Below are positions 24,701 to 32,550 of a stretch of DNA of 45,539 nucleotides, piece by piece. Source of the DNA: an uncultured Muribaculaceae bacterium (GTDB lineage Bacteria > Bacteroidota > Bacteroidia > Bacteroidales > Muribaculaceae). A program made the position numbers and the translations under genes. The stretch spans positions 1-45,539 of the forward strand of contig CALUMJ010000017.1 of assembly GCA_944321715.1 (NCBI GenBank), given 5' to 3'. The notes beneath the pieces are model-generated. The model made no database searches. It was not told where the DNA came from and saw only the letters and a list, made by a program, of their open reading frames with translations. Numbering within the stretch: the stretch's first letter is position 1; each line of letters opens with the position of its first letter.

Positions 24701-25277
24701 AGCTAAGCCCAGTACCAGCTGCCGGAGAATATGGCTGGATAGTATAGCCCTTGTAAAGTAATCCCTTGTTGTACAATTGCTTGAGCAGCCACCATAGAGT
24801 TTCGATATAGCTGTTTTCGTATGTGATATACGGATGCTGCATATTCACCCAATACCCCATCAAGTGGGTCAAATCTTCCCACTCCTTGGTATATTTCATC
24901 ACCTCCTTGCGGCAAGCGGCGTTATAGTCGTCAACCGATATTTTGGTGCCGATGTCCTCTTTGGTGATGCCGAGCGACTTTTCAACAGCGAGTTCAACTG
25001 GCAGTCCGTGTGTATCCCACCCGGCCTTGCGCAACACCTTGAAGCCTTTCATCGTCTTGAAGCGGCACACTACATCTTTTATAGTACGTGCCATCACGTG
25101 ATGGATGCCAGGCATTCCGTTTGCCGACGGCGGCCCTTCATAAAACACAAACGAGGGCGCGCCTTCGCGCAGGGCTATGCTTTGGGTAAACACATCTTCA
25201 CGGTCCCACATCTCCAGCACTTCCTTATTGATTGCCGAAAGACTAAAACCACTATATTCGTTGAACTTTTTATCCAT
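21783..25277 (-). CDS. ileS: Isoleucyl-tRNA synthetase with swapped GxHH signature
   Basis: 1164 residues from the ATG at 25277; a GTG three codons earlier is possible. It charges tRNA-Ile with isoleucine. The class I core is visible: the N-terminal signature region reads ANGMPGIHHVMARTIKDV, where HxGH is replaced by Gly57-Ile-His-His60, and KMSKRLGN is the second signature. A CP1 editing domain lies between them (AWTTTPWTLPSN is its threonine-rich site), and the tRNA-binding C-terminal part is long, as in type 2 (eukaryote-like) enzymes. GxHH has been linked in type 2 enzymes to strong mupirocin insensitivity. Confidence 0.96.
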   Translation of the reverse strand: MDKKFNEYSGFSLSAINKEVLEMWDREDVFTQSIALREGAPSFVFYEGPPSANGMPGIHHVMARTIKDVVCRFKTMKGFKVLRKAGWDTHGLPVELAVEKSLGITKEDIGTKISVDDYNAACRKEVMKYTKEWEDLTHLMGYWVNMQHPYITYENSYIETLWWLLKQLYNKGLLYKGYTIQPYSPAAGTGLSSHELNQPGCYRDVKDTTVTAEFRITDDGNPVIAELKSLAAEPFNENFGFLAWTTTPWTLPSNTALCVGPKIDYVAIESYNPYTGKPGVYILAKQCLANYFNPAGAELPLDEYKHGSKVLPYRIIAQYTGPQLVGMKYEQLFPWVKPVDKVGDSIVVNDNGFRVIAGDYVTTDEGTGIVHIAPTFGADDAFVAKAAGIPSLFMVNKKGETRPMVDFTGKYWLMQDLDDDFVARCINQDLYKEYEGAYVKNAYDPRFNQNGAYDEAAANAAEDLNIYICMKMKQAGTAFKIEKHVHSYPHCWRTDKPVIYYPLDSWFIRSTACKDRMVELNKTIRWKPESTGTGRFGNWLENLNDWNLSRSRYWGTPLPIWRSEDGEEKCIGSLAELCDEIDKAVAAGLMKSNPYRDKGFVPGDYSEENYHKIDLHRPYVDEIILLSDSGKPMKRELDLIDVWFDSGSMPYAQVHYPFEHKEDVDSRKVYPADFIAEGVDQTRGWFFTLHAIGSMVFDSVAFKSVISNGLVLDKNGNKMSKRLGNAVDPFDAINKYGADAVRWYMISNSSPWDNLKFDENGVLDVSRKFFGTLYNTYSFFALYANVDNFDYNAPEVPYAERPEIDRWILSLLGSLVKEADKQLEDYEPTKAARAIQDFVCDNLSNWYVRLNRKRFWGGEMNADKLSAYQTLYKCLKTVTLLMAPIAPFVADRIYRDLTGGTESVHLALYPSVGIDIDSKLEARMKMAQDITSMVLSLRRKKNLKVKQPLSQIMIPVLDERQKQDIEAVGQLIMNEVNVKNIKFVSNEDGVLVKRVKPDFKKLGPKFGPVMKQLSKLVAGMSQKDIVEYENAGSFTFNIDGQAVTITADDAEVYSEDIPGWLVANSGKLTVALDITVTEELKREGVAREIVNRIQNLRKGKNFEITDRICVKVVCSEPTAAAIADFKDYISKQVLATEVAVVDSLEDGETVALDDETLKIQVEKM

Positions 25278-25302
25278 CTTACGCACTTTAAAAAATTTTC
25301 CG

Positions 25303-25334
25303 CAAAGTTAGGAACACTTTTGTTTTTCTACAAA
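25303..25334 (-). promoter_or_regulatory. Bacteroidota-type promoter for ileS
   Basis: Minus strand: TTTG at 25334-25331, a 20-nt spacer and TAACTTTG at 25310-25303. It starts 26 bp upstream of the ileS ATG. It probably drives ileS and the DksA/TraR-like gene. Confidence 0.8.
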
Positions 25335-25454
25335 TATTTTTATGCCGGATAGGCTCACAGCCCTCCGGCATAAACAATGCTATCTGCAAAATTACCAAAG
25401 TTTAACAAGCACCAGCGTATCATGGGCAATGTGCCGAGATACATCTGTAAGTTT

Positions 25455-26927
25455 TCACTTGTCGTTGTCTGTTGAATCGGCTTTTGTTTCTAAGCCGCTT
25501 GCAACTTGTTGCACAGCTTCTATTTCCGATTGCACTTCGGCCTCGGGAGTTTCGGAACCTTGTCCTTGATTAATATTATTAAGTACGGCGGCTGCAGAAT
25601 GCGTATTCGCATTTCCTTCTGCGCTATTGTCTTGCGCCGCTCCGACTGCATCAATCACTTGTTCGGGAGATGCAGGTTGTGCCTGTTGTGGCTGTTGTGA
25701 TTGCTGCTGTGGCGCTGGCTGTTGCGGCTGATGTACTGGTTGCGACTGCTGTTGTGGCGTTGCTTGATGATGCACCGGGGGGGCTTGTGGCGGTGCACTC
25801 ACTTCCTCTGGAACTTGAGCATCTCCGGGCGATGAGCGGAAAACCATAAAACCACCTGCTACAACAACGACGACTGCGGCACACAAGAGAATCAAGTTCA
25901 GCATCACGTTTTTCTTGCGCTTTGCCTCCAATCGAGCCATGCTTGCCCCTTCACTGCCTGCAGACACAGCTTGCTGTGCAGTATGTTGCTGTGGCAACGG
26001 CTTTGCTGGCTTTGGCGACACGCTTGTGTTGCCAGTTACCGACGCATCGGCCACGCTTTCGCTCGCCTTTTCTTCGGCCTTATCACTATCAGCCTTACCA
26101 GTGTCGGCTTTCTTGCTTTCGCCCACAGGCAGCGGGTCGATTACGTCCAACACATGGATAATGATTGCCGAGTGGTTGTCACGATTAGGCTCAGTTCCTT
26201 TTCTCAAGATTTCTACTTTGGCCTTGGCATCGCCCAACTCGTCGGAAAATACATATTTGATGCTCGCATCGTCGGCCGTTTCGAGCATGCCGTCGGTACA
26301 CATATAGAAGTAGTCGCCGGGCTTAATGTCGGCAGTGTGGTAAACATCGGCTCGTGGGCGACGTTCCATGTTGGGTTGCATGGCACGTGTGATTACATTG
26401 CGCTGCCTCGAAGTCTTTGCCTCCTCGGGAGTCATCTCGCCGATTTTCACAAGGTCGTTAACAAGCGAGTGGTCAACCGTTTCAAACAGAATGGCGGTGC
26501 TGTTCTCGTCCTTGCCGGGGCGTATGTGGTACACGCGGCTGTCGCCCATGTGGGCTATGGTAGCACCCTTGTCGTGCAGCTTGAGGAACGTCATCGTCGT
26601 GCCCATTTTCTTGGCTGCACCGGTGTCCTTCTTGTCGAGGGCATCGAAGGCATCGGTAATGGCCTTGGCGAGCATCTCGTCGGTAAACTCGCCCTCGGGG
26701 TCGGCGGCATTGGCAAGCACCGACTTGCCCATGGCTTCGCACACGGTGGCACTTGCCACTTCGCCAGCATCGTGGCCTCCCATGCCGTCGCACACGATGA
26801 ACACCCTGTCGCTGTCGGAGATATTCTCGGGGAGCGGGTAGATGCTATCCTCTTGGTGAGGATTGCCATTGGAGTCAACCCGCTGGCCAAACTCCATTAT
26901 GCTGTAAACCTCTATTTTATATTTCAT
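25455..26927 (-). CDS. PP2C-type Ser/Thr phosphatase with membrane anchor and Q/P-rich tail
   Basis: 490 residues. The cytoplasmic PP2C domain (about 5-262) has its metal-binding motifs: HQEDSIY, VCDGMGGHDAGEVAS (Asp47 region), GTTMTFLKL, AHMGDSRVYHIR, MCTDGMLE and RDNHSAIIIHV. A charged linker (265-335), one membrane helix (about 341-363) and a low-complexity tail rich in Gln/Pro/His (about 370-440) follow, probably periplasmic. It removes phosphate from Ser/Thr. It is the last gene of the nine-gene cluster, 24 bp after the FHA gene, and may reverse phosphorylation read by the FHA proteins. No kinase is in view. Confidence 0.92.
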   Translation of the reverse strand: MKYKIEVYSIMEFGQRVDSNGNPHQEDSIYPLPENISDSDRVFIVCDGMGGHDAGEVASATVCEAMGKSVLANAADPEGEFTDEMLAKAITDAFDALDKKDTGAAKKMGTTMTFLKLHDKGATIAHMGDSRVYHIRPGKDENSTAILFETVDHSLVNDLVKIGEMTPEEAKTSRQRNVITRAMQPNMERRPRADVYHTADIKPGDYFYMCTDGMLETADDASIKYVFSDELGDAKAKVEILRKGTEPNRDNHSAIIIHVLDVIDPLPVGESKKADTGKADSDKAEEKASESVADASVTGNTSVSPKPAKPLPQQHTAQQAVSAGSEGASMARLEAKRKKNVMLNLILLCAAVVVVVAGGFMVFRSSPGDAQVPEEVSAPPQAPPVHHQATPQQQSQPVHQPQQPAPQQQSQQPQQAQPASPEQVIDAVGAAQDNSAEGNANTHSAAAVLNNINQGQGSETPEAEVQSEIEAVQQVASGLETKADSTDNDK

Positions 26928-26951
26928 ATCCGTAATTCCCTTAAAGATTAT

Positions 26952-27605
26952 TTAATACTCGGAACCCAAGTCCGTACCCAAGTCGGTGCCAGAACCTTGG
27001 TGCGGTGCGGCTCCGCCCTTGTAGTCCTGCACAAATTGCAACCTCACACCGTCGGGCAACTGGATGTAGCTGCCATCTTTCAGCAATATGCAATCGCCAT
27101 ATTGCAGCAGCATGTTGTTGACACGCGTTTCGTTGACCCTCTGCTTCATCAACGAAACCCTGAACACAGGTGTCGAGCCGGCCTTTGTCACCACGTCGAT
27201 GGCAATATGCTTGCGGCTGATATGCTTATTCACTCCAGTGTCGATGGCCAGGTCGATACCTTGTTCCGACGACTTGCGTCCGATTACATTGCGTCCCGTT
27301 TTCAAATCATACCTGTAAGGTACTGCTGTGCCATTCATCACAATCAGATGCCCCATTGCGATTTGTGTATTCTCGTCAAGAATGTCGGTTCCTTCCTTGT
27401 CGGCTTGCTGACCTCCAGCACTACCACCATTGGCACTACCACCGCTGCTGCCAGCATTGTCGTTGTATGGCGTGCAATTCTTGAAATAATCTTCCTTGCC
27501 GCAAGCAGGACAAGTGATTTTCTTGTTCTCAATGCCGGGTTGGTATGGGATTGCCAATATTGCTCCACACTTGTGCCTAACCCTTACATATTTTTTTTGT
27601 TCCAT
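26952..27605 (-). CDS. Zinc-ribbon and FHA domain protein
   Basis: 217 residues. The N-terminal ribbon has Cys13, Cys32-x-x-Cys35 and Cys44 (HKCGAI, ITCPACGKEDYFKNC). A Gly/Ser-rich linker (50-66) follows. The FHA domain (about 88-192) has the expected GRNVIGR (104-110), SRKHIAI (130-136), Asn near 158 and YGDCILLKDG. FHA domains bind phosphothreonine peptides. The acidic tail repeats GTDLG. It lies between the caspase and PP2C genes, both within about 25 bp, so a shared operon and a phospho-reader role next to the phosphatase are likely. No signal peptide, so cytoplasmic. Confidence 0.9.
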   Translation of the reverse strand: MEQKKYVRVRHKCGAILAIPYQPGIENKKITCPACGKEDYFKNCTPYNDNAGSSGGSANGGSAGGQQADKEGTDILDENTQIAMGHLIVMNGTAVPYRYDLKTGRNVIGRKSSEQGIDLAIDTGVNKHISRKHIAIDVVTKAGSTPVFRVSLMKQRVNETRVNNMLLQYGDCILLKDGSYIQLPDGVRLQFVQDYKGGAAPHQGSGTDLGTDLGSEY

Positions 27606-27626
27606 TGCAATAATCTGTTTTTCGAT

Positions 27627-28361
27627 TTACCACACCATCACAGGCATATTGTCGGGGAATTTGCCCCACATCACTGGATGTTGTTCGCCGTTTGAGATTT
27701 TTATTACACCTTCCGACACGAAGTCAAACAGTTCCTTGGCTGTTATAGTGCGGTCGCGGTTGCGGTCGGCATTGCCACGCAGCCCTTTCTGCAAATAGGT
27801 GGTGAAGTAGCCGTTTTGCATCGAAGGCACTTCGCGCGACACTTCATCGCTGCGCGACGACAAGAACAGCATCACTTTTGCCTTTTTTGCCGAATTGACA
27901 CTCGACTGCGTGTGCTGCGGCCGCCCTTCGCGCAACTTGCCGGCAAAACAAGCATCGGCAAATATCATCTTGTTGCGGCTCTTGCTCTTTGCCATAGCCT
28001 TGCGCACACTTGCATAGTCGAGATAGTCGTCGTATGCCGCAAAGCCACCGGGATAGCCATGCCCGCTGAAAAAGAACACCACAATGTCGTCACGGCTGGC
28101 CTTGGCGAAAAGCGTGGACATGGCGTCGATTATGTTCGACTTGGTGGCACGACTGTCGAGCAATTGTTTATATTCGACGTTGGAGTTTTTGGAGTATAAC
28201 CACGTTATGGTCTTCGCATCCTTGACGGGCAATGCCAAGTCGGACGACGTGCCCGGATAATCGGCAATTCCTACCGACACCAAGTAAACTTTTGCGCTTG
28301 CTTGGAAACATACTGCCAGTAGGAACGCCATTAACGCATATATGATTTTCTTATCCCACAT
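27627..28361 (-). CDS. Secreted caspase-family (C14) peptidase with EF-hand-like loop
   Basis: 244 residues from the ATG at 28361, which overlaps the previous gene by 11 bp. A signal peptide (MWDKKIIYALMAFLLAVCFQ, cleavage near ASA-K) sends it to the periplasm. The caspase fold is clear: YLVSVGIADYPG, the catalytic histidine in FFFSGHGYPGG (His101), and the catalytic cysteine in FADACFAGKL (Cys138). Near the end, NADRNRDRTITAKELFDFV (about 198-216) has the spacing of a calcium-binding EF-hand loop, a feature of some bacterial metacaspase relatives. The probable substrate preference is for basic or acidic residues, not determinable here. It is the only protease in the cluster. Confidence 0.9.
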   Translation of the reverse strand: MWDKKIIYALMAFLLAVCFQASAKVYLVSVGIADYPGTSSDLALPVKDAKTITWLYSKNSNVEYKQLLDSRATKSNIIDAMSTLFAKASRDDIVVFFFSGHGYPGGFAAYDDYLDYASVRKAMAKSKSRNKMIFADACFAGKLREGRPQHTQSSVNSAKKAKVMLFLSSRSDEVSREVPSMQNGYFTTYLQKGLRGNADRNRDRTITAKELFDFVSEGVIKISNGEQHPVMWGKFPDNMPVMVW

Positions 28362-29322
28362 AGTCACCCATATCAGCATCGTTTACATAATCGGGAAGAT
28401 TGCCATTCTGTGCAAGCATGTCGTCTTGGCCGCCATCAAGCATCGGGTCGGAAGGATTGGACATGCCACCAAATTGAGCGACGTCGATGTGCTGGTCTTG
28501 TATGTCAACTATTTCATCGTCCGATATTTGGCCATCGTTATTGAGGTCGGCAGCAATAAAGTCAAACTCTCCTACACCGGGGCTTTCCGGGTCAACGTCA
28601 ATCAAGTACACCTCTTGCCCGTCAACCGACATTGCGCCTACATTTGCTCCACTTTCATCGTCATAAACCATGCCGAGCACTTGCACGTCGGGTTCAGAAG
28701 TATAATCAGATTCAACGACTACCACGTCGTCGGCCGGTATATGCTCGGTTTCGGCAGTAACGGTTTCAGCAGGTGCAGTCGTTTGTGTTTCTTGATGCTG
28801 CGCCATAGTGTCGTGGCCCGCATCGGCAGTGCTTGCACTGTAACCGCCCACGCTTTGTCCGAATGCGTCGCGCTGCTCGGCAGTCATGCTATCCCACTCG
28901 TCCTTGTAATAAGTGCCATAAATATTACCGTGCCATTCAAACACGCCACCGGCACCCACCTCAGCACGTGCTGCGGCAAAAGCCTCATTGAACGACATGT
29001 CGTCGTTGACACCCGTGGCCATCTGCACTTCTCCACCCACAAAGTTGGTCGTTTGCTGCCCATCTGTGTTGACGGTCGTATCGTGGTTGTCGGGAGTCGG
29101 CTCCTCATCGGCTACAGAGGCTGCATACACCCTCGTTGCGAAAAATGAGGAGGCTGCACCTACGAGCAATCCAGCACCTGCACCACTTGCTACACTCACC
29201 CACACTGGGGCGCCGCCTTTCGACTGCGGCTGTGTTTCACGATTTTCGTTGACTTGACCATTGTTTGCTACTGGGTCGTTGTAAACGGTGTTTTCGTCGT
29301 AAACTGTATTTTCGGTATTCAT
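28351..29322 (-). CDS. Membrane-anchored acidic protein with EF-hand-like loop (paralogue 1)
   Basis: 323 residues. A short polar N-terminus (1-38) is followed by a Gly/Ala-rich membrane segment (about 39-68, SVASGAGAGLLVGAASSFFA). A long acidic exposed region follows. Residues about 259-270 (DLNNDGQISDDE) fit an EF-hand/dockerin calcium loop, preceded by a second Asp-rich strand (LIDVDPESPG). The tail NLPDYVNDADMGDYVG closely matches the end of the protein at 30937-31572, showing the two are paralogues. No enzyme motif is seen; it may be a calcium-dependent scaffold or a substrate of the caspase, whose gene overlaps its stop. Confidence 0.75.
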   Translation of the reverse strand: MNTENTVYDENTVYNDPVANNGQVNENRETQPQSKGGAPVWVSVASGAGAGLLVGAASSFFATRVYAASVADEEPTPDNHDTTVNTDGQQTTNFVGGEVQMATGVNDDMSFNEAFAAARAEVGAGGVFEWHGNIYGTYYKDEWDSMTAEQRDAFGQSVGGYSASTADAGHDTMAQHQETQTTAPAETVTAETEHIPADDVVVVESDYTSEPDVQVLGMVYDDESGANVGAMSVDGQEVYLIDVDPESPGVGEFDFIAADLNNDGQISDDEIVDIQDQHIDVAQFGGMSNPSDPMLDGGQDDMLAQNGNLPDYVNDADMGDYVG

Positions 29323-29363
29323 AATGATAATGTTTTAATTGTTATTATTTTCTTTTCGTACCA

Positions 29364-29394
29364 CAAATTTAATATGCCGCGGAACGTAATCAAT
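29364..29394 (-). promoter_or_regulatory. Possible Bacteroidota-type promoter
   Basis: Minus strand: ATTG at 29394-29391 (consensus TTTG), a 19-nt spacer and TAAATTTG at 29371-29364, about 42 bp before the paralogue 1 start. It would start the downstream set paralogue 1, caspase, FHA and PP2C. Confidence 0.5.
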
Positions 29395-29440
29395 GGATTT
29401 TTCGGCTTTTTACGCCAATAGTGTGGGTTTCTGTATGAAA

Positions 29441-29827
29441 TTACTGTTTCTTGCCTCCTTGCTGCGCATTCTGCCGCATTTCGTTGAATTGTTGCAGCAA
29501 TTGCGACGGCACGCGGTCGGGGGTAATTTCTTCTATTTCGAGTTCTATCGCCACCAAGCGCGAACGCAAGTCCAAGCACAGCGAGTCTTGGCGGTCGTTG
29601 ATTTGCTCCATTGTTTCGGGCGATACACCGTTGATGGTGGCATTACGAGCCGCATCGGCCACTTTTATGCTATCTTGCAACGCCTTGCGTTGGGTATTGA
29701 GTGCATTCAGCCTGATGGCAGTGGTGATTGAATCGTTTGCGGTGGCGGCAGTCCGTGCAGCAACTTGCGATGGCATGGCCGACATGGCAGCCAGTAAAAT
29801 CGGTAATGCAAATATCAATTTTTTCAT
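29441..29827 (-). CDS. Small secreted coiled-coil protein
   Basis: 128 residues. A signal peptide (MKKLIFALPILLAAMSAMPS, cleavage near VAA-R or ARTA) is followed by helices with heptad spacing (AIRLNALNTQRKALQDSIK, ETMEQINDRQDSLCLDLRSR, LVAIELEIEEI), then a Gln-rich end. It is probably periplasmic. No family is recognised. It is coded 21 bp after the LRR gene. Confidence 0.7.
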   Translation of the reverse strand: MKKLIFALPILLAAMSAMPSQVAARTAATANDSITTAIRLNALNTQRKALQDSIKVADAARNATINGVSPETMEQINDRQDSLCLDLRSRLVAIELEIEEITPDRVPSQLLQQFNEMRQNAQQGGKKQ

Positions 29828-29848
29828 GACACTTTCCTCCTCGATTGT

Positions 29849-30910
29849 TTATTCATCATAATCCTTGAAATTTTTCACGCCCTTTATGCTTTTCTCCCTC
29901 GGCAAATCGGTAGTCTTCAACACGTATGGCACACTACCTGCTTTGTTATCCTCGGCATACTCGCCGTCGGCACAAGCCAATGCCTCTTTGTAAGCCTTAC
30001 GGCTGTCGTTTGGCACCACTATTTTCACATCGTTGTTGGCAACTTGCAGTGCCAGCACGGCGGCACCGTCGCAATAAGCCGTCGTCATTGGCTTCTCGGC
30101 ACGCAACACAATGGTTTCGAGGCCGGCCATGCGGCTCGTTTCCCTGAACGACATAGATTTCAGCGTCGATGGCAGGTCGATTTGCGTTATTGCGGGGCAG
30201 TCGATTAATGCACCTCGGGTCACAGTAACAGTTCCTTCGGGTACTTTCAACTTGCCTGCAAATGCACGAGGCACACCATAAAGAGTGGTTGTGTCGCGGT
30301 TATACAGCACCCCACCGACCGACACAAAACGCGAATTATTCACGTCGATTGATATGCTTTCGAGATGTTTAAGCTTCTTCATGTTGGCAATCCTTTCCAC
30401 TTTTGCCGGAATTGCGAGAGTTGACAGGCTGTCGCTCCAGCGGAACATAGCCAAGTCAATCGACTTCCAGTCGCTGCCAATGGTCACATCCTTGATTTTG
30501 TCGCACTTGAAGAACACTCCTTGTCCCATCTTAACCACATTGCCGGGGAAAACCACCTTGCTCAACGACGTGCAACCCTCGAATGCGAAGTCACCAATCG
30601 TGGTTATGCCCGACGGCAATACTATGCCAGTGAGCTTCGTCGCACCGCAAAAAGCCTTTGGGTCGATACTCGTGATTTTATACACCACCCCTTCATGCTT
30701 CACCGTGGCCGGCACTTGCACATCGCCAGCAACATCAAGCACCGTCTTGTCGGCAATGCTTCCGCAGTATGTCACCGATGCAGTGCGTGCCATCTTGTTA
30801 CTGATGCTGAAATACAACTTTTGTCCATTCACCACGGCTGTAAAATCGTGGGCACTTGCACCGAGGCAGACAGCCATGAGCAATATAACACTTAATATCG
30901 TCTTTTTCAT
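29849..30910 (-). CDS. BspA-type leucine-rich repeat (LRR_5) secreted protein
   Basis: 353 residues from the ATG at 30910 (MKKTILSVILLMAVCLGASA signal peptide); an upstream ATG adds eight codons but spoils the signal start. Several BspA-like repeats are visible: ITSIDPKAFCGATKLTGIVL, ITTIGDFAFEGCTSLSKVVF, VVKMGQGVFFKCDKIKDVTI and later more divergent ones. These form a solenoid used for binding proteins or host surfaces. The C-terminus is a short polar tail without a sorting signal. It lies 26 bp after paralogue 2, hence cotranscribed. Confidence 0.87.
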   Translation of the reverse strand: MKKTILSVILLMAVCLGASAHDFTAVVNGQKLYFSISNKMARTASVTYCGSIADKTVLDVAGDVQVPATVKHEGVVYKITSIDPKAFCGATKLTGIVLPSGITTIGDFAFEGCTSLSKVVFPGNVVKMGQGVFFKCDKIKDVTIGSDWKSIDLAMFRWSDSLSTLAIPAKVERIANMKKLKHLESISIDVNNSRFVSVGGVLYNRDTTTLYGVPRAFAGKLKVPEGTVTVTRGALIDCPAITQIDLPSTLKSMSFRETSRMAGLETIVLRAEKPMTTAYCDGAAVLALQVANNDVKIVVPNDSRKAYKEALACADGEYAEDNKAGSVPYVLKTTDLPREKSIKGVKNFKDYDE

Positions 30911-30936
30911 CGTTATTCCTAATTTTGGGTTCATAC

Positions 30937-31572
30937 TTATGCCATATATTCGGTCACGTCGGCATCGTTGGTGTAATCGGGCAAATTATTATCGGCATAT
31001 ATGTCACCATCTGCAATCAAACCCGATTCCTCGGCGGCGGCTTGCAACGGAGCCATGGCGATATTTTGTTCCGACATATCGACAATCTCGTCATCTTCCA
31101 CAACGCCATTCTGATTCATGTCGGCAACCATCACGTCAGCCACATTATCCCGGTCGGTATCGATAACTGCTACCGGAACCTCGCCAACCATCATATAGGC
31201 AACGTCCGACTGACTGCCGTCGCCGTTATCGACAGTTTCATATCCCACCACTTGCACCTCTGGGTCGGGGGTCGGCTCAGGAGCCGGTGCTGGTTCGGGG
31301 GTCGGCTCTGGGGTTGGTGCTGGAGTCGGTTCGGGAACTGGTGCCGGCTCGGGTGCCGGCTCGGGAGTCACCACATGAGTGTCGGAGTGCTGCGGTTCAT
31401 GCACGGGAGTGGTGTGCTGTGGTTCGTTGTGTTGTTGCTCATTAGTGGTTTCGGCGGCTTGCATGGTATTGGCAAAAGCGATTCCACCCACTGCACCGGC
31501 GGCAGAGCCGACAGTCGAGCCTGCGCCAACGGCTACGCTCGATTTCACATTTTTCTTATCTTCAGTATTCAT
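30937..31572 (-). CDS. Membrane-anchored Pro/Glu-repeat protein with EF-hand-like loop (paralogue 2)
   Basis: 211 residues from the ATG at 31572 (MNTEDKKNVK); longer in-frame starts lie in the promoter. A Gly/Ala-rich membrane segment (about 12-37) is followed by a His/Gln stretch, then a stiff Pro-Glu/Pro-Ala repeat (about 69-104) that would span the periplasm. Next come an Asp-rich loop (IDTDRDNVAD) and an EF-hand-like loop DMNQNGVVEDDE (151-162). The tail NNLPDYTNDADVTEYMA matches paralogue 1. The role is unknown; it may be a calcium-responsive scaffold. A consensus promoter lies directly upstream. Confidence 0.78.
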   Translation of the reverse strand: MNTEDKKNVKSSVAVGAGSTVGSAAGAVGGIAFANTMQAAETTNEQQHNEPQHTTPVHEPQHSDTHVVTPEPAPEPAPVPEPTPAPTPEPTPEPAPAPEPTPDPEVQVVGYETVDNGDGSQSDVAYMMVGEVPVAVIDTDRDNVADVMVADMNQNGVVEDDEIVDMSEQNIAMAPLQAAAEESGLIADGDIYADNNLPDYTNDADVTEYMA

Positions 31573-31601
31573 GACATTTATATTTTTATTGTTTCTGAGA
31601 G

Positions 31602-31632
31602 CAAAATTATGGCACACACTTTCCGAAACAAA
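31602..31632 (-). promoter_or_regulatory. Bacteroidota-type promoter inside the cluster
   Basis: Minus strand: TTTG at 31632-31629, a 19-nt spacer and TAATTTTG at 31609-31602, 29 bp ahead of the paralogue 2 start. Confidence 0.75.
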
Positions 31633-31684
31633 GCATTCCGTCGCATTCTGTAGGAACTACCCGAGTTTTTACACGAAATTGCGT

Positions 31685-32494
31685 TCAGCTCACCCATTTG
31701 CATTTGTTATACGGGCAATTGGTATTTTGGCGCAAAACGTCGTAAGGTTGCGATGGCAAGGTGTGACCACACCCGGGGCATTTGTAATTGTCTTGCAAGA
31801 ATTTCTGATTCCTCCTGGCCTCGCCAATATCGTCATACGTCATCGACATATATATGCCATATATAGTCATAATCAAGGCCACAGCAGTAAATATCAAGAG
31901 ATAAGGACGGTATTCTTCGGGGCATAATCCCGAAGCAAGGCCACCAACCATTGTAAATGCTATGGGTATCCTGCTCAATAAGTTGATATTCTTGCGGCGT
32001 TTCTGCACGGCATCTTGCCTTCGCTCATATTCCTCCCACACATCTTTCAGCGGGGCTATCGAATAAATGCCAGTTCCGCCACCACTACCAGTTCCGCCGC
32101 CACCATTAGACACCATTTTGGTAGCAGCATCAATTGCAAGCTGCAGGTTTATAGCATATTTTTTACCACCCAGCTCAATTTGGTCGCCTGGATTGACGAT
32201 TTTCGTTGCTATCTCCTCGCCATTGACAAATGTATGCTGCTCGGGCTTAAGATTGGAGATTAGCACTTGCTCCGATTGGTCAGTGTCAACAATGTCAATT
32301 TTGTAATGGGCTGTCCATGCGTTGTTGTCTAACTGCATCAAGCGGCTCACGCACTTAGGCACGTTCTCGCCAGTACCGAATGCAGCCACTTTGTGAGTGC
32401 CGCCAATCTCCTTTATAAACCAGCCCGAACCATTCGGATTCCTGCCGACGATGAATTTTCTACCCTTTAATTTTTCAATGTTATTGAACCTCAT
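31685..32494 (-). CDS. FHA-like and C-terminal zinc-ribbon membrane protein
   Basis: 269 residues. The N-terminal domain (about 10-120) has FHA-like features: FIVGRNPNGSG, CVSRLMQL, TFVNGEEI, PGDQIELGGKKY. The phosphate-binding Ser-Arg is partly kept (VSRL). A Gly/Ser-rich linker (130-142), a charged helix and two membrane helices (about 174-190 and 198-216) follow. The last ~35 residues form a zinc ribbon (CPGCG at 239-243, CPYNKC at 260-265). With the 217-residue protein it gives the cluster two FHA/zinc-ribbon proteins in opposite domain order. Confidence 0.8.
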   Translation of the reverse strand: MRFNNIEKLKGRKFIVGRNPNGSGWFIKEIGGTHKVAAFGTGENVPKCVSRLMQLDNNAWTAHYKIDIVDTDQSEQVLISNLKPEQHTFVNGEEIATKIVNPGDQIELGGKKYAINLQLAIDAATKMVSNGGGGTGSGGGTGIYSIAPLKDVWEEYERRQDAVQKRRKNINLLSRIPIAFTMVGGLASGLCPEEYRPYLLIFTAVALIMTIYGIYMSMTYDDIGEARRNQKFLQDNYKCPGCGHTLPSQPYDVLRQNTNCPYNKCKWVS

Positions 32495-32550
32495 AAAATT
32501 ACATTAAATGAACAGATATATATGCTAATGAGGCACGTCGGCCTCTGCAT

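Noticed and set aside
25971-27695. 574-codon plus-strand frame
   Set aside because: Shadow across the PP2C and FHA genes; no start context or domain.
27627-28361. Caspase-like protein as part of a gasdermin, CBASS or similar abortive-infection system
   Set aside because: It has a signal peptide, so it acts outside the cytoplasm; no gasdermin, nucleotide cyclase, TIR or NTPase sensor is near.
31262-31375. GGTTCGGGGGTCGGCTC-like tandem repeats as a separate DNA element
   Set aside because: They encode the Pro-Glu repeat of paralogue 2 in frame, so they are explained by the protein.
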